Part shown: positions 1 through 6,612 of the stretch, piece by piece
Layout of the letters: every line of letters starts with the position of its first letter
How positions within the stretch are numbered: the first letter of the stretch is position 1
Assembly: GCA_021797025.1 (NCBI GenBank)
Contig: JAKAAK010000161.1
Coordinates: 1-7,279 of the forward strand
DNA: 7,279 nucleotides
Direction: 5' to 3'
Source of the DNA: Thermoplasmata archaeon
Lineage (GTDB): Archaea > Thermoplasmatota > Thermoplasmata > Thermoplasmatales > Thermoplasmataceae
Made by a program: the position numbers and the translations under genes
The notes under the pieces: generated by a model
Databases searched by the model: none
Told to the model about the DNA's origin: nothing
Seen by the model: only the letters and a program-made list of their open reading frames with translations

Positions 1-308
1 GAATTACAGAGTTTTCTAAACATCCACTTAAGGTGCAACATCGGTGAATTATTGGGTTTACAGACAACAGATTAATCCACTAACAATAGGGCAGCGAGGG
101 CAATATGACCAGTAGTTACATACCACAAAGGATGAGACGCTACAACAACAAAGAACTGCATAGATTATTTCACAGAGGTATAAAGTGTAATGGTATCTTA
201 TAGAAATAAACGGAAACTTAAAGCCATATTAAATCCCGATTAATTCAAACCGCTGAAATCTAACAATGGAAGCCAATATTTATATTTAATTTTCAAATAG
301 GTTTTAAC
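1..308. other. Left flank without an intact gene; possible decayed coding fragments
   Basis: No complete gene of convincing length is present. Several short plus-strand pieces read like protein but sit in different frames. One is a 32-codon open frame at 105-203 with the basic stretch MRRYNNKELHRLFHRGIK. Another frame at 190-243 reads MVSYRNKRKLKAILNPD before a stop. A third frame at 1-75 reads LRCNIGELLGLQ. Basic, frame-shifted pieces of this kind are typical of a decayed transposase or other mobile gene, but I do not recognise the family. The last 30 bases hold the promoter of the following gene. No RNA gene or repeat array was seen. Confidence 0.35.
279..289 (+). promoter_or_regulatory. 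TATA box for the first DUF2079 gene
   Basis: The sequence TTTATATTTAA is centred about 25 bases before the ATG at 309. This is the usual spacing between an archaeal TATA box and the transcription start. The transcript would therefore begin at or next to the ATG (leaderless), and no Shine-Dalgarno motif lies before the start. The assignment is by eye in AT-rich DNA. Confidence 0.5.
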
Positions 309-1943
309 ATGGAAAAAAATACCAGAATAGACATTGCAATTATAATTCTCGTTTTTATTGTATTTTCAATTGCATCATCTCTACTGTCATATATGAGATA
401 TATTACTTTCCATTCAACCGTATTTGATCTGGGCGTTTCATCAGATTTAATAAAAAACGCACTTACTTCACCTGTTGCATACAACAAGTTAATTTATTTC
501 CTGATGTATCCACTTTACAGTTTGTTTCCCTCACAGATAGGACTTATGGCATTCCAGGATATACTGGTAAGTGCCGGTGTTTTCCCTGTATACTTCATAG
601 GAAAGAAACTTATAAACAACCATAACTATGCACTGTTATTATCGCTTATATGGCTGTTTTACTTTCCACTTGCGGGCGTTGAATGGTTTGATTTCCATTT
701 TATAGCACTCTTTCCAACTATATTCCTTACCGGGTATTGTTTAATATTATACGAGAAATTTAAGTCCTCATTATTTTTTATTTTACTGTCTATCACAACA
801 GATTACCTGGCAGCGCTAATTGTTGTTTTTTATCTGATCACACTGGTAATTAGGCATAAAAAGGTTCCAAAGTATTATTATTCAATAATTATCATATTAA
901 TTCTAATTACATTTATAGGAGTTAACCTTACAGACCCATCATACACCCTGCAGTTTCTAAATATATCAGCGATACTAAAAAACCCTTCAATACTTACTGC
1001 TTCCTTATTCAGAAAAATTCTATATTTTATTCTGGTTACAATGCCATTGCTGTTTATTTCATTTTTTGTCCCTGAAATACTCCTTATATTGCCATACGCC
1101 GGACTTGTATTTGCACATAACTATCATCCATACTTCCAGCCAATATTATACCAGTACCCTGCACTTATTGCACCGGGAATATTCATTGCAGGCGCTGTAT
1201 TCATTGGAAAACATGAAAAAGCGAATTTTCACCATATCGATATGAAAAAATTTATCACGGTGGCATTTGCTGTAGCTATTATTACGTGGTTTCTTTTCAC
1301 ACCATATGGGAATCTGGCCACTGAAAATAATCATGATATAGGTACAGCAAATTACCTTGTTGATGGAAATTATGCAACTTATTCCAATATTCACTATACC
1401 GAATACGATAAGGGGCTTCAAAAAATGGTAAACGCAATACCGGAAGGGTCTTCAGTGGCAATTCAGAACAATATGCCCCAGCTAGTTCAGTTTTATAACT
1501 ATACATTGCCTGTTAATGGATATAATGGAAGCCCACAATATATTATTACAGATCCCTATTCTCCATGGTTCTATGATGCCACTATTTCTCCAGGCACAGT
1601 TACAGATACTCTTTTACTGGTAAACCATAAACTAATATCTGGAGATTATGGCATATTGATGGAGGTATCAGGTATGATACTGCTTGAGAAGAATTATAGT
1701 GGGAAGATATTGGACTTTATTCCATACACAAATACTGCATTTAATGGCACAAGCATAAATTTTATGCCTCCCGGGAATTACAGTATAAATATAGAACATA
1801 GTATAACTGTAAATTCCATACAATGCTCGTTCACAGTTGAAAGCCATAATGGGATTGTAAATTTCAGCTTAAAGCAATATCTTACTGGAATTACTATAAA
1901 GACTGGTCAAAAAGGAAATTTTGTTATATCTCAATTTAATTGA
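309..1943 (+). CDS. DUF2079 multi-pass membrane protein (probable GT-C-type glycosyltransferase) with extra C-terminal domain
   Basis: This 544-residue protein has about ten hydrophobic segments over residues 9-331, then an outward-facing hydrophilic tail. Family features are the F-D-L-G motif at 39-42 after the first helix, LYSLFPSQ at about 69-76, and a later PY...YQYPALIAPG block at 262-290 that the next gene shares. DUF2079 proteins are thought to be related to GT-C glycosyltransferases, where an acidic residue in the first outer loop (here D40) is often catalytic. The substrate is unknown. The loop between DLG and LFPS is about 12 residues shorter than in the neighbour and lacks its QHF segment. 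The tail carries six N-X-S/T sites (N397, N406, N462, N479, N490, N518). Its last 75 or so residues look beta-rich (PPGNYSINIEHS) and have no counterpart in the neighbour. The ATG start fits the TATA box spacing. The family call is firm; the activity is inferred. Confidence 0.85.
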   Translation: MEKNTRIDIAIIILVFIVFSIASSLLSYMRYITFHSTVFDLGVSSDLIKNALTSPVAYNKLIYFLMYPLYSLFPSQIGLMAFQDILVSAGVFPVYFIGKKLINNHNYALLLSLIWLFYFPLAGVEWFDFHFIALFPTIFLTGYCLILYEKFKSSLFFILLSITTDYLAALIVVFYLITLVIRHKKVPKYYYSIIIILILITFIGVNLTDPSYTLQFLNISAILKNPSILTASLFRKILYFILVTMPLLFISFFVPEILLILPYAGLVFAHNYHPYFQPILYQYPALIAPGIFIAGAVFIGKHEKANFHHIDMKKFITVAFAVAIITWFLFTPYGNLATENNHDIGTANYLVDGNYATYSNIHYTEYDKGLQKMVNAIPEGSSVAIQNNMPQLVQFYNYTLPVNGYNGSPQYIITDPYSPWFYDATISPGTVTDTLLLVNHKLISGDYGILMEVSGMILLEKNYSGKILDFIPYTNTAFNGTSINFMPPGNYSINIEHSITVNSIQCSFTVESHNGIVNFSLKQYLTGITIKTGQKGNFVISQFN

Positions 1944-1984
1944 TTTTATTGCTGTCTTCAAAATTTACGTATAAGAGGGAATAA

Positions 1985-2070
1985 AGTTTACCTCCATATG
2001 CCCGTATTATATCACAACTGGCATAGATTTATTGTTTTCTAAAGGTGTAAACTATAATTAGGAAGTTTAC
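1985..2070. repeat. Three copies of a 7-base motif, the last two inverted
   Basis: AGTTTAC occurs at 1985-1991, its exact reverse complement GTAAACT at 2047-2053, and AGTTTAC again at 2064-2070. The last two face each other across 10 bases and could form a 7-base-pair stem. They lie just upstream of the TATA-like element of the second DUF2079 gene, so an operator-like role is possible. A 7-base match is short, and chance in AT-rich DNA is not excluded. Confidence 0.3.
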
Positions 2071-2087
2071 TCAGGAATCAAACATAT

Positions 2088-2096
2088 GCTTTAAAT
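2088..2096 (+). promoter_or_regulatory. TATA-like element for the second DUF2079 gene
   Basis: GCTTTAAAT is centred about 31 bases before the ATG at 2124, which would place the transcription start within a few bases of the start codon. There is no Shine-Dalgarno motif before the ATG. This suggests the gene can be transcribed separately from its upstream paralogue despite the shared direction. The element is a weaker match than the one before the first gene. Confidence 0.35.
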
Positions 2097-2123
2097 CCAA
2101 TAATTATATTTAGGCAATGGTAA

Positions 2124-3776
2124 ATGAAATATATTTCTTATAATGACATAAAACTTTGGATACGATCCCTACGCAAGAGAGATATTGTTGCTTTTTTTAC
2201 AGCATTTGCCTTCGCAATTATATTTTCGATATTTTCAATATTGCAATATTATTCGCTTAACATATCAGCCTACGACCTCGGTATTAATGCCCAGAGCCTT
2301 TTTTCTTTTCTCCACACTGGAAGCTTCTATACTAGTGTTTTAGGTGAGAATACATTAGCACAACATTTTACCATATTCAAATTCGTACAACTGCCAATCT
2401 ATTATCTTTTTCCATCTCCTGTTTCAATAATGGTCTTTGAAGATATATTCATTGCAATGGCTGGATATGTCATATACCTGATATCAATGCATATGTTTCA
2501 GGGCCATATAAAATCGGAAAAAATAATTTTTGCCTTATCCATTGCATTTTTGCTTTCCTATGAATTCTCTCCATTCTCCCAGGGTCTTGTTTCTTTCCCT
2601 TTTCATAATATGGCTTTCCTTCCATTTTTCTTTTTGCTTGCATTTTATGCTTTTCTTGCAGAAAAAAGGATTTTACATATTGTATCCTTAGTATTTATAA
2701 TTTCATTGCATGCAAATTTTGTATACATTGCTGGTATATTATTATTATACGAATTCCTGTTTCTCCACACATCGCGCGGAAATAATATTAAAATGTGGTT
2801 TTCAAAAAAGTCTAATTCCAGAGGTGCAAAGAATTTTTCATATTTTATAATAATACTGGTATTGCTGTATATATATCTTATAGTTGCTGGAATGTTAAAG
2901 ATGTATTTTGCAGGCGTATATGCATTTTCACTCTCACCGCCAACAAAAGAGACGGGGACAGCAGTAAGTTCACCGATAGGGTTGATATTTTTGCTGTTTA
3001 ATAACCATAGTAAATTTTTGGCAATTATTGATACGGAGAGGGCAAACAAAATATTTTATTTTAACCTCCTTTTTAAATCGAATATTTACCTGCCATTATT
3101 CTCTCCATTATCGCTTATTATGACGCTCCCGTACATAATGTATGCCGTTCCCTCTTCTTATCAATCTTACTATCAACTTGGATACCAGTACTCTGCCATG
3201 GTTATAGGTGCTATGTTTATATCAACGATAATGGGGACATATAATATAATAAGAATTGCAAAATATATTCAAATTCATTATAAAAAATTCCGAAAGAGAG
3301 ATTTTAAAACTTCAAGGACAAAATATGGTGAACCTGCAGGAATTGCCATTATAATTATAATAATTATCATTGTATTTATCATTGCAATGCCATACGGTAT
3401 CTTATTACCAGTATCGGAACAAAATACAACTTATAGCACCATGCAGGACATACATAAAGAAATTCCAAATGGTGCTGTATCATTTCTCATAAATATATCG
3501 AACCATATACCAGAAAAATCTTATATATTGACAGGAAATGGATTGATGCCATACTTCAGCAATCATCTATATGTATATGCTGCTGCTTTCTCACCAGGAT
3601 ATTATAATAATTTGTCAAAATTTCAGTATATAGTTATCGAGAATAACTCTTTCTGGTCGATTCAGGGTGGGCAGAACTCCCTGCAAAATATCGTTAACAT
3701 GGAATTGAAAAACGGAAATTATACGGTAATAGATGAATACAAACCTCAAAGCATATTAGTTCTCAAGAAGGCTTGA
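2124..3776 (+). CDS. DUF2079 multi-pass membrane protein (probable GT-C-type glycosyltransferase)
   Basis: This 550-residue protein starts with a basic cytoplasmic segment (IRSLRKRD) and a first helix at about 21-41. The Y-D-L-G motif follows at 50-53, the AQHFTIFK loop at 79-86, and YYLFPSP at 93-99. A long run of helices reaches about residue 426, and a small outward-facing tail of about 124 residues ends the protein. The DLG...HF...LFPS order is the typical DUF2079 first-loop pattern, so D51 and H81 are the candidate functional residues. A block at 336-365 (PY..., YQYSAMVIGAMF) matches the first gene's block, supporting paralogy. A basic cytoplasmic loop (about 380-402) precedes the last helix, which contains eight consecutive isoleucines (409-416). 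The tail has five N-X-S/T sites (N434, N457, N496, N507, N532). The gap from the upstream gene is 180 bases. Transfer from a lipid-linked sugar is inferred from GT-C relationship; donor and acceptor are unknown. Confidence 0.87.
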   Translation: MKYISYNDIKLWIRSLRKRDIVAFFTAFAFAIIFSIFSILQYYSLNISAYDLGINAQSLFSFLHTGSFYTSVLGENTLAQHFTIFKFVQLPIYYLFPSPVSIMVFEDIFIAMAGYVIYLISMHMFQGHIKSEKIIFALSIAFLLSYEFSPFSQGLVSFPFHNMAFLPFFFLLAFYAFLAEKRILHIVSLVFIISLHANFVYIAGILLLYEFLFLHTSRGNNIKMWFSKKSNSRGAKNFSYFIIILVLLYIYLIVAGMLKMYFAGVYAFSLSPPTKETGTAVSSPIGLIFLLFNNHSKFLAIIDTERANKIFYFNLLFKSNIYLPLFSPLSLIMTLPYIMYAVPSSYQSYYQLGYQYSAMVIGAMFISTIMGTYNIIRIAKYIQIHYKKFRKRDFKTSRTKYGEPAGIAIIIIIIIIVFIIAMPYGILLPVSEQNTTYSTMQDIHKEIPNGAVSFLINISNHIPEKSYILTGNGLMPYFSNHLYVYAAAFSPGYYNNLSKFQYIVIENNSFWSIQGGQNSLQNIVNMELKNGNYTVIDEYKPQSILVLKKA

Positions 3777-3837
3777 CGAACACAGACTCGAATCAAAAAA
3801 ACATATATTAATTTTGATTTTAAATAGGAGAGTTAGC

Positions 3838-3842
3838 TTTTT
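3838..3842 (+). terminator. Possible T-tract terminator after the second DUF2079 gene
   Basis: A run of five T lies about 60 bases past the stop codon, after the T-rich stretch ATTTTGATTTT. Archaeal termination commonly uses T-rich tracts without a hairpin. The run is short and this is a weak call. Confidence 0.25.
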
Positions 3843-4062
3843 ATGTTTATATTCGGATTGCGAAATTTTTGGAAAAGTTTTAACGTCATTAATAGATTTT
3901 AGCAGTTCATAGACTTCTTATCTGTAAATTAATTATTAAAAAGGCCTGACCGGCTATCAGTTATATATACAAAATAAATATTAAAAGAAAGGTAACAAAT
4001 GAATATGGGGTTATATTATTAAAAATTCCTATTATGGCATTACATCATAATTTCAATATTTT

Positions 4063-4069
4063 AAAAAAA
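4063..4069 (-). terminator. T7 tract terminator after the GT4 gene
   Basis: Seven A on the plus strand give an uninterrupted T7 in the GT4 transcript, about 35 bases beyond its stop codon. This is the form expected of an intrinsic archaeal terminator. No strong hairpin precedes it. Confidence 0.42.
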
Positions 4070-4103
4070 GATCATACATATCTATAGTATATACATTAAA
4101 ATT

Positions 4104-5168
4104 TTATAATATTTGTCTATAATAGCAAAGCATTTTCTTTTTGAATACTTCAAAAGCGAATTCAGGCGCGATTTTGTTGCCTCTACAGATCATTTTATCC
4201 CTGTTTTCTACTGCAGTATTTATTCCACCTACAAGGGAATTCACATCCGTAGGAACTATATATTCTAAAGCATCTTTTCCAATTTCATGAAAAACTTCTA
4301 TGTCTGAAGCCACCACAGGAATTCCTGTTGCAAATCCTTCAATAACAGGAAGTCCTAATCCCTCCTCTATGGATGGCATCAATAATACATCGCAGGCATT
4401 ATATATCTTGTTGAGTTTTTCATTTGTAACATTTTGAAATGTTATGCTCTTGCCAATAGATTCACCAACCCTTACAAGGGCAAAATTATCGGGCAAAATT
4501 TTCATTGCCTTTTCTATTACACTGAGATTTTTTCTCTTAACATTGGTGGAGACGGATAATAGCAATGTTTTTCCCACCGGCAATCCAAGTTCGTTTCTAA
4601 GCTTGTCCTTTCCCTGTAATTTTTTGAAATGAGGATCAATAGGCAGATGTATAGTTTCAATATTCCCTGTGAAGCCATATTCCAGTAACGATGTTCTAAC
4701 ATAATTTGAATTTGTGAGAACATTTTTAAATTTTACGTATCTGTCTATATTTCTCTTCAGGAACTTCTTTGTAATTCTGTCAGCGAATGCATCGCTAAAA
4801 TAAAGGTCTGAATTTAAAAGAATGGCTGGATTGTCATGAATCGTGATAACACAAGTTTTGTGGGTTTTGACAGGAGGTATCATAGGGTCTGCATAATGCA
4901 AAATGTCATATACTTCATTTTTAAGTTTATTTTTGAGAAATAATCCTTGAAAGTAACTATCCATTCCCATCTGCAATTTACGTTTTACCCTGATACTCCC
5001 GGGAACTTGCTGATACTCGTCCAGTACAGAAATATTTTCCTTGTCAACAGAGGTTAATATCCTGGAATACAAATAGATAGCGGTAGGATTTTCCCATATA
5101 TTTATCACTTTAACTTTCATTGAACGTACACTTTCTGAGATATATCCGATATATTTAAGGAATTTCAT
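4104..5168 (-). CDS. GT4-family (GT-B fold) glycosyltransferase
   Basis: This 354-residue soluble, cytoplasmic enzyme is expected to move a sugar from a nucleotide-sugar donor to an acceptor with retention of configuration, as GT4 enzymes do. The N-terminal half has the first strand KVKVINIW (18-25), a HDNP turn (111-114), and LTNSNYVRTSL (151-161), the usual pre-linker segment. The C-terminal half has LSVSTNVKRKN (204-214), matching the family's VG...RKN donor-binding segment. It also has the E-x7-E signature, E269 to E277, inside EEGLGLPVIEG, followed by GIPVVASD (282-289). Length is normal for the family. The start at 5168 is favoured by a GGGAGGT ribosome binding site 8 bases upstream. 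An internal ATG at 5120 (Met17) lies directly before the first strand and is an alternative. The gene is divergent from the GT2 gene and convergent with the DUF2079 pair. Its sugar specificity cannot be read from sequence. Confidence 0.9.
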   Translation of the reverse strand: MKFLKYIGYISESVRSMKVKVINIWENPTAIYLYSRILTSVDKENISVLDEYQQVPGSIRVKRKLQMGMDSYFQGLFLKNKLKNEVYDILHYADPMIPPVKTHKTCVITIHDNPAILLNSDLYFSDAFADRITKKFLKRNIDRYVKFKNVLTNSNYVRTSLLEYGFTGNIETIHLPIDPHFKKLQGKDKLRNELGLPVGKTLLLSVSTNVKRKNLSVIEKAMKILPDNFALVRVGESIGKSITFQNVTNEKLNKIYNACDVLLMPSIEEGLGLPVIEGFATGIPVVASDIEVFHEIGKDALEYIVPTDVNSLVGGINTAVENRDKMICRGNKIAPEFAFEVFKKKMLCYYRQIL

Positions 5169-5176
5169 ACAGGAAA

Positions 5177-5183
5177 ACCTCCC
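5177..5183 (-). promoter_or_regulatory. Shine-Dalgarno site of the GT4 gene
   Basis: On the minus strand GGGAGGT lies 8 bases before the ATG at 5168. It is the only clear ribosome binding site in the window. It implies a leadered transcript, unlike the leaderless-looking neighbours, and it decides in favour of the longer start. Confidence 0.55.
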
Positions 5184-5298
5184 TCATATATCTTCTATTG
5201 TAAAATTCGTGAATTACACTTATTATCCTGTATTCTGAAGGTTCGCATTCATGAAGGTACCAAATAAGTATATTATCTCTGGAATACAACCCTGAATA

Positions 5299-5308
5299 AA
5301 ATTATATA
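5299..5308 (+). promoter_or_regulatory. TATA box for the GT2 gene
   Basis: AAATTATATA is centred about 26 bases before the ATG at 5330. It is correctly spaced for a transcript that begins at the start codon. No Shine-Dalgarno motif precedes the ATG. It lies in the divergent region shared with the GT4 gene. Confidence 0.5.
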
Positions 5309-5329
5309 CATATCAGCCATTCAATTTAA

Positions 5330-6247
5330 ATGAGTGGTAGCAAATTGCCATATATAAGCGTTATAATTACAGCATATAACAGAAAAGAATTTTTGTTAAA
5401 CGCAATAAAGAGTGCAGTTAATCAAACCCTGGATAAACAATATTATGAAATTATAGTTATTAAAAATTTTACAGATTATACAATTGACGAATATATTGAT
5501 AAACATAATATAAAAAATATATTAATGGATGGCTATGTAGGTGAATTCTTACATGCAGGTGTTTCAGTATCTACCGGTAAAATAGTTTCATTTTTAGATG
5601 ATGATGATTTATTTTCAAACGATAAGTTAGAAACAGTATTCAAGAAATTTAACGATATTGACAATCTATGTTATTATCATAACGAGCACATAACAATGGA
5701 TGAAAAATATCAAAAATTTCATAGTAACCTTGGAAAAAGTATAATCTTTAACCTGTCCTCCATTTCAGTAAAAAAAACCATAGTCAATTTAAATCATCTT
5801 AAAAAAATTAACTCCAATACAGACCATTTTATGTATTTATTAGCTTTAGAATCGGGTCAGAAAATTATTGCAGGCAAAGAAAAATTAACATATTATATGT
5901 TTCATACCAGTACTAGCCATGTTGATACAAATGACATTGAATTATTCATAAAACATAGAAATGTAAATCTAGAACCGGATATAAAATCATTTATAATGTT
6001 CGATGAAATGTTTATTTCACGGAAGGCAAAAAATTACATACAGCAGAAAATAACTAACCTGGAAATAGACGGTTATATCCTTGGTGAGAATAAAAAACCG
6101 AGAACCCCACTTAACATATTTAAACAATCTGATAGGCCTGTTTATATTGTTCTTAAAATATATCTTGCATATCTTTTAGTTAGAGTCCATTATAATTTTA
6201 GGTATATTATCATTAAAAAATTATTAAATAATAACAAAAAATCATGA
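5330..6247 (+). CDS. GT2-family (GT-A fold) glycosyltransferase with C-terminal membrane-associated helix
   Basis: This 305-residue protein has the GT2 N-terminus ISVIITAYNRKEFLLNAI (9-26) followed by AVNQTL (29-34). The metal-binding acidic cluster is FLDDDDLF (88-95). NTDHFMYLLALESG (163-176) sits where GT2 enzymes carry their ED-type catalytic base, so D165 is the candidate. The second strand reads EIIVIKNFTD (40-49) where canonical members have an acidic DDGS-type motif, so donor binding must differ. The fold core ends near 200. The rest is charged, then hydrophobic at about 270-296 (VYIVLKIYLAYLLV), suggesting attachment to the membrane and action on a lipid-linked or membrane acceptor. 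Lysine, asparagine and isoleucine content is high, and the gene looks more AT-rich than the GT4 gene. It likely cooperates with the divergent GT4 enzyme in making surface glycans; the sugar is unknown. Confidence 0.88.
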   Translation: MSGSKLPYISVIITAYNRKEFLLNAIKSAVNQTLDKQYYEIIVIKNFTDYTIDEYIDKHNIKNILMDGYVGEFLHAGVSVSTGKIVSFLDDDDLFSNDKLETVFKKFNDIDNLCYYHNEHITMDEKYQKFHSNLGKSIIFNLSSISVKKTIVNLNHLKKINSNTDHFMYLLALESGQKIIAGKEKLTYYMFHTSTSHVDTNDIELFIKHRNVNLEPDIKSFIMFDEMFISRKAKNYIQQKITNLEIDGYILGENKKPRTPLNIFKQSDRPVYIVLKIYLAYLLVRVHYNFRYIIIKKLLNNNKKS

Positions 6248-6293
6248 GTAATTCGCAATAACACATTATTCAAAATTTTGCTAGATAGATTAA

Positions 6294-6561
6294 GGGGTAT
6301 CGGAAAAGTATACTGAGCCACTTGTAAACAGAATGGAATAACTTACAGAGCTATACTTCATAAAGGATTATGATGGTCTACTGAGAGAACAAAGTAAGGG
6401 GAAAACATGACATCCATACAAAGTACCATATACACTGATAAATGTATTTAGCAAGATCTAGGTGTATATGCAATGTGCCATTTATGTCACTAGAAGGCAT
6501 ACTAAGGTCTATGGCTATCATAACCGGTTAAAAAATCATATCACACAATCGAGATGTGAAA
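6294..6561 (+). pseudogene. Decayed IS5-like transposase, N-terminal fragment
   Basis: Reading from 6294 gives GVSEKYTEPLVNRME, a TAA stop at 6339-6341, then ELYFIKDYDGLLREQ and a TGA at 6408-6410. HPYKVPYTLINVFSKI follows, then a TAG at 6459-6461 and VYMQ. The frame must then move forward by one base near 6474. The next piece is VPFMSLEGILRSMAIITG, a TAA at 6529-6531, and KIISH. The pieces join into one continuous protein-like text resembling, from memory, the N-terminal region of IS5-like transposases in Thermoplasmata. The catalytic DDE region is missing, since similarity fades by about 6561 and an intact transposase would be several hundred residues. With at least four stops and one frameshift it cannot be functional. 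No terminal inverted repeats were identified. The family name is from recollection and not a search. Confidence 0.65.
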
Positions 6562-6577
6562 TATAAAATAAAATTTA
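6559..6577 (-). terminator. T-rich tract after the right-edge membrane protein gene
   Basis: On the minus strand a tract of the form AAATTTTATTTTATATTT lies about 35-55 bases past the stop codon. This is a plausible archaeal T-rich termination region. The T runs are only four long, so confidence is low. Confidence 0.27.
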
Positions 6578-6612
6578 ATAGTTAGAATAAGCTTTATATT
6601 GTTAGGATATTA

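Larger units (their letters stand above)
3777..4103. other. Convergent intergenic spacer, no gene seen
   Basis: This 327-base spacer lies between the ends of two convergent genes. It is very AT-rich and holds T-tracts that could stop transcription from either side. Tiny open frames at 3843-3902 (19 residues) and 4000-4023 (7 residues) have no supporting features. Only a weak 4-base stem (CTGA/TCAG near 3947-3961) was noticed. Confidence 0.6.

Noticed and set aside
105..203. A 32-codon open frame as an independent small gene
   Set aside because: It has no TATA box or ribosome binding site, and the protein-like reading continues in other frames on both sides, which fits a decayed gene better than an intact small one.
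1146..1506. Two overlapping minus-strand open frames (91 and 69 codons) inside the first DUF2079 gene
   Set aside because: Both are antisense to a clear family member, overlap each other in different frames, and look like chance openings in AT-rich DNA.
2645..3049. A 134-codon open frame on the minus strand inside the second DUF2079 gene
   Set aside because: It lies wholly antisense to a well-supported membrane protein gene, has no promoter or ribosome binding site, and its protein shows no domain-like pattern.
3843..3902. A 19-residue open frame (MFIFGLRNFWKSFNVINRF) in the convergent spacer
   Set aside because: It is too short to support. The AGGAGAG upstream is poorly spaced, and no conserved feature is seen.
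3942..3961. GC-richer patch AGGCCTGACCGGCTATCAG as a possible RNA hairpin
   Set aside because: Only a 4-base stem can be formed, and there is no T-tract directly after it, so neither an RNA gene nor a hairpin terminator is supported.
4444..4723. Short open frames overlapping the GT4 gene on both strands
   Set aside because: They are shadows of the GT4 coding frame, which carries all the recognisable motifs.
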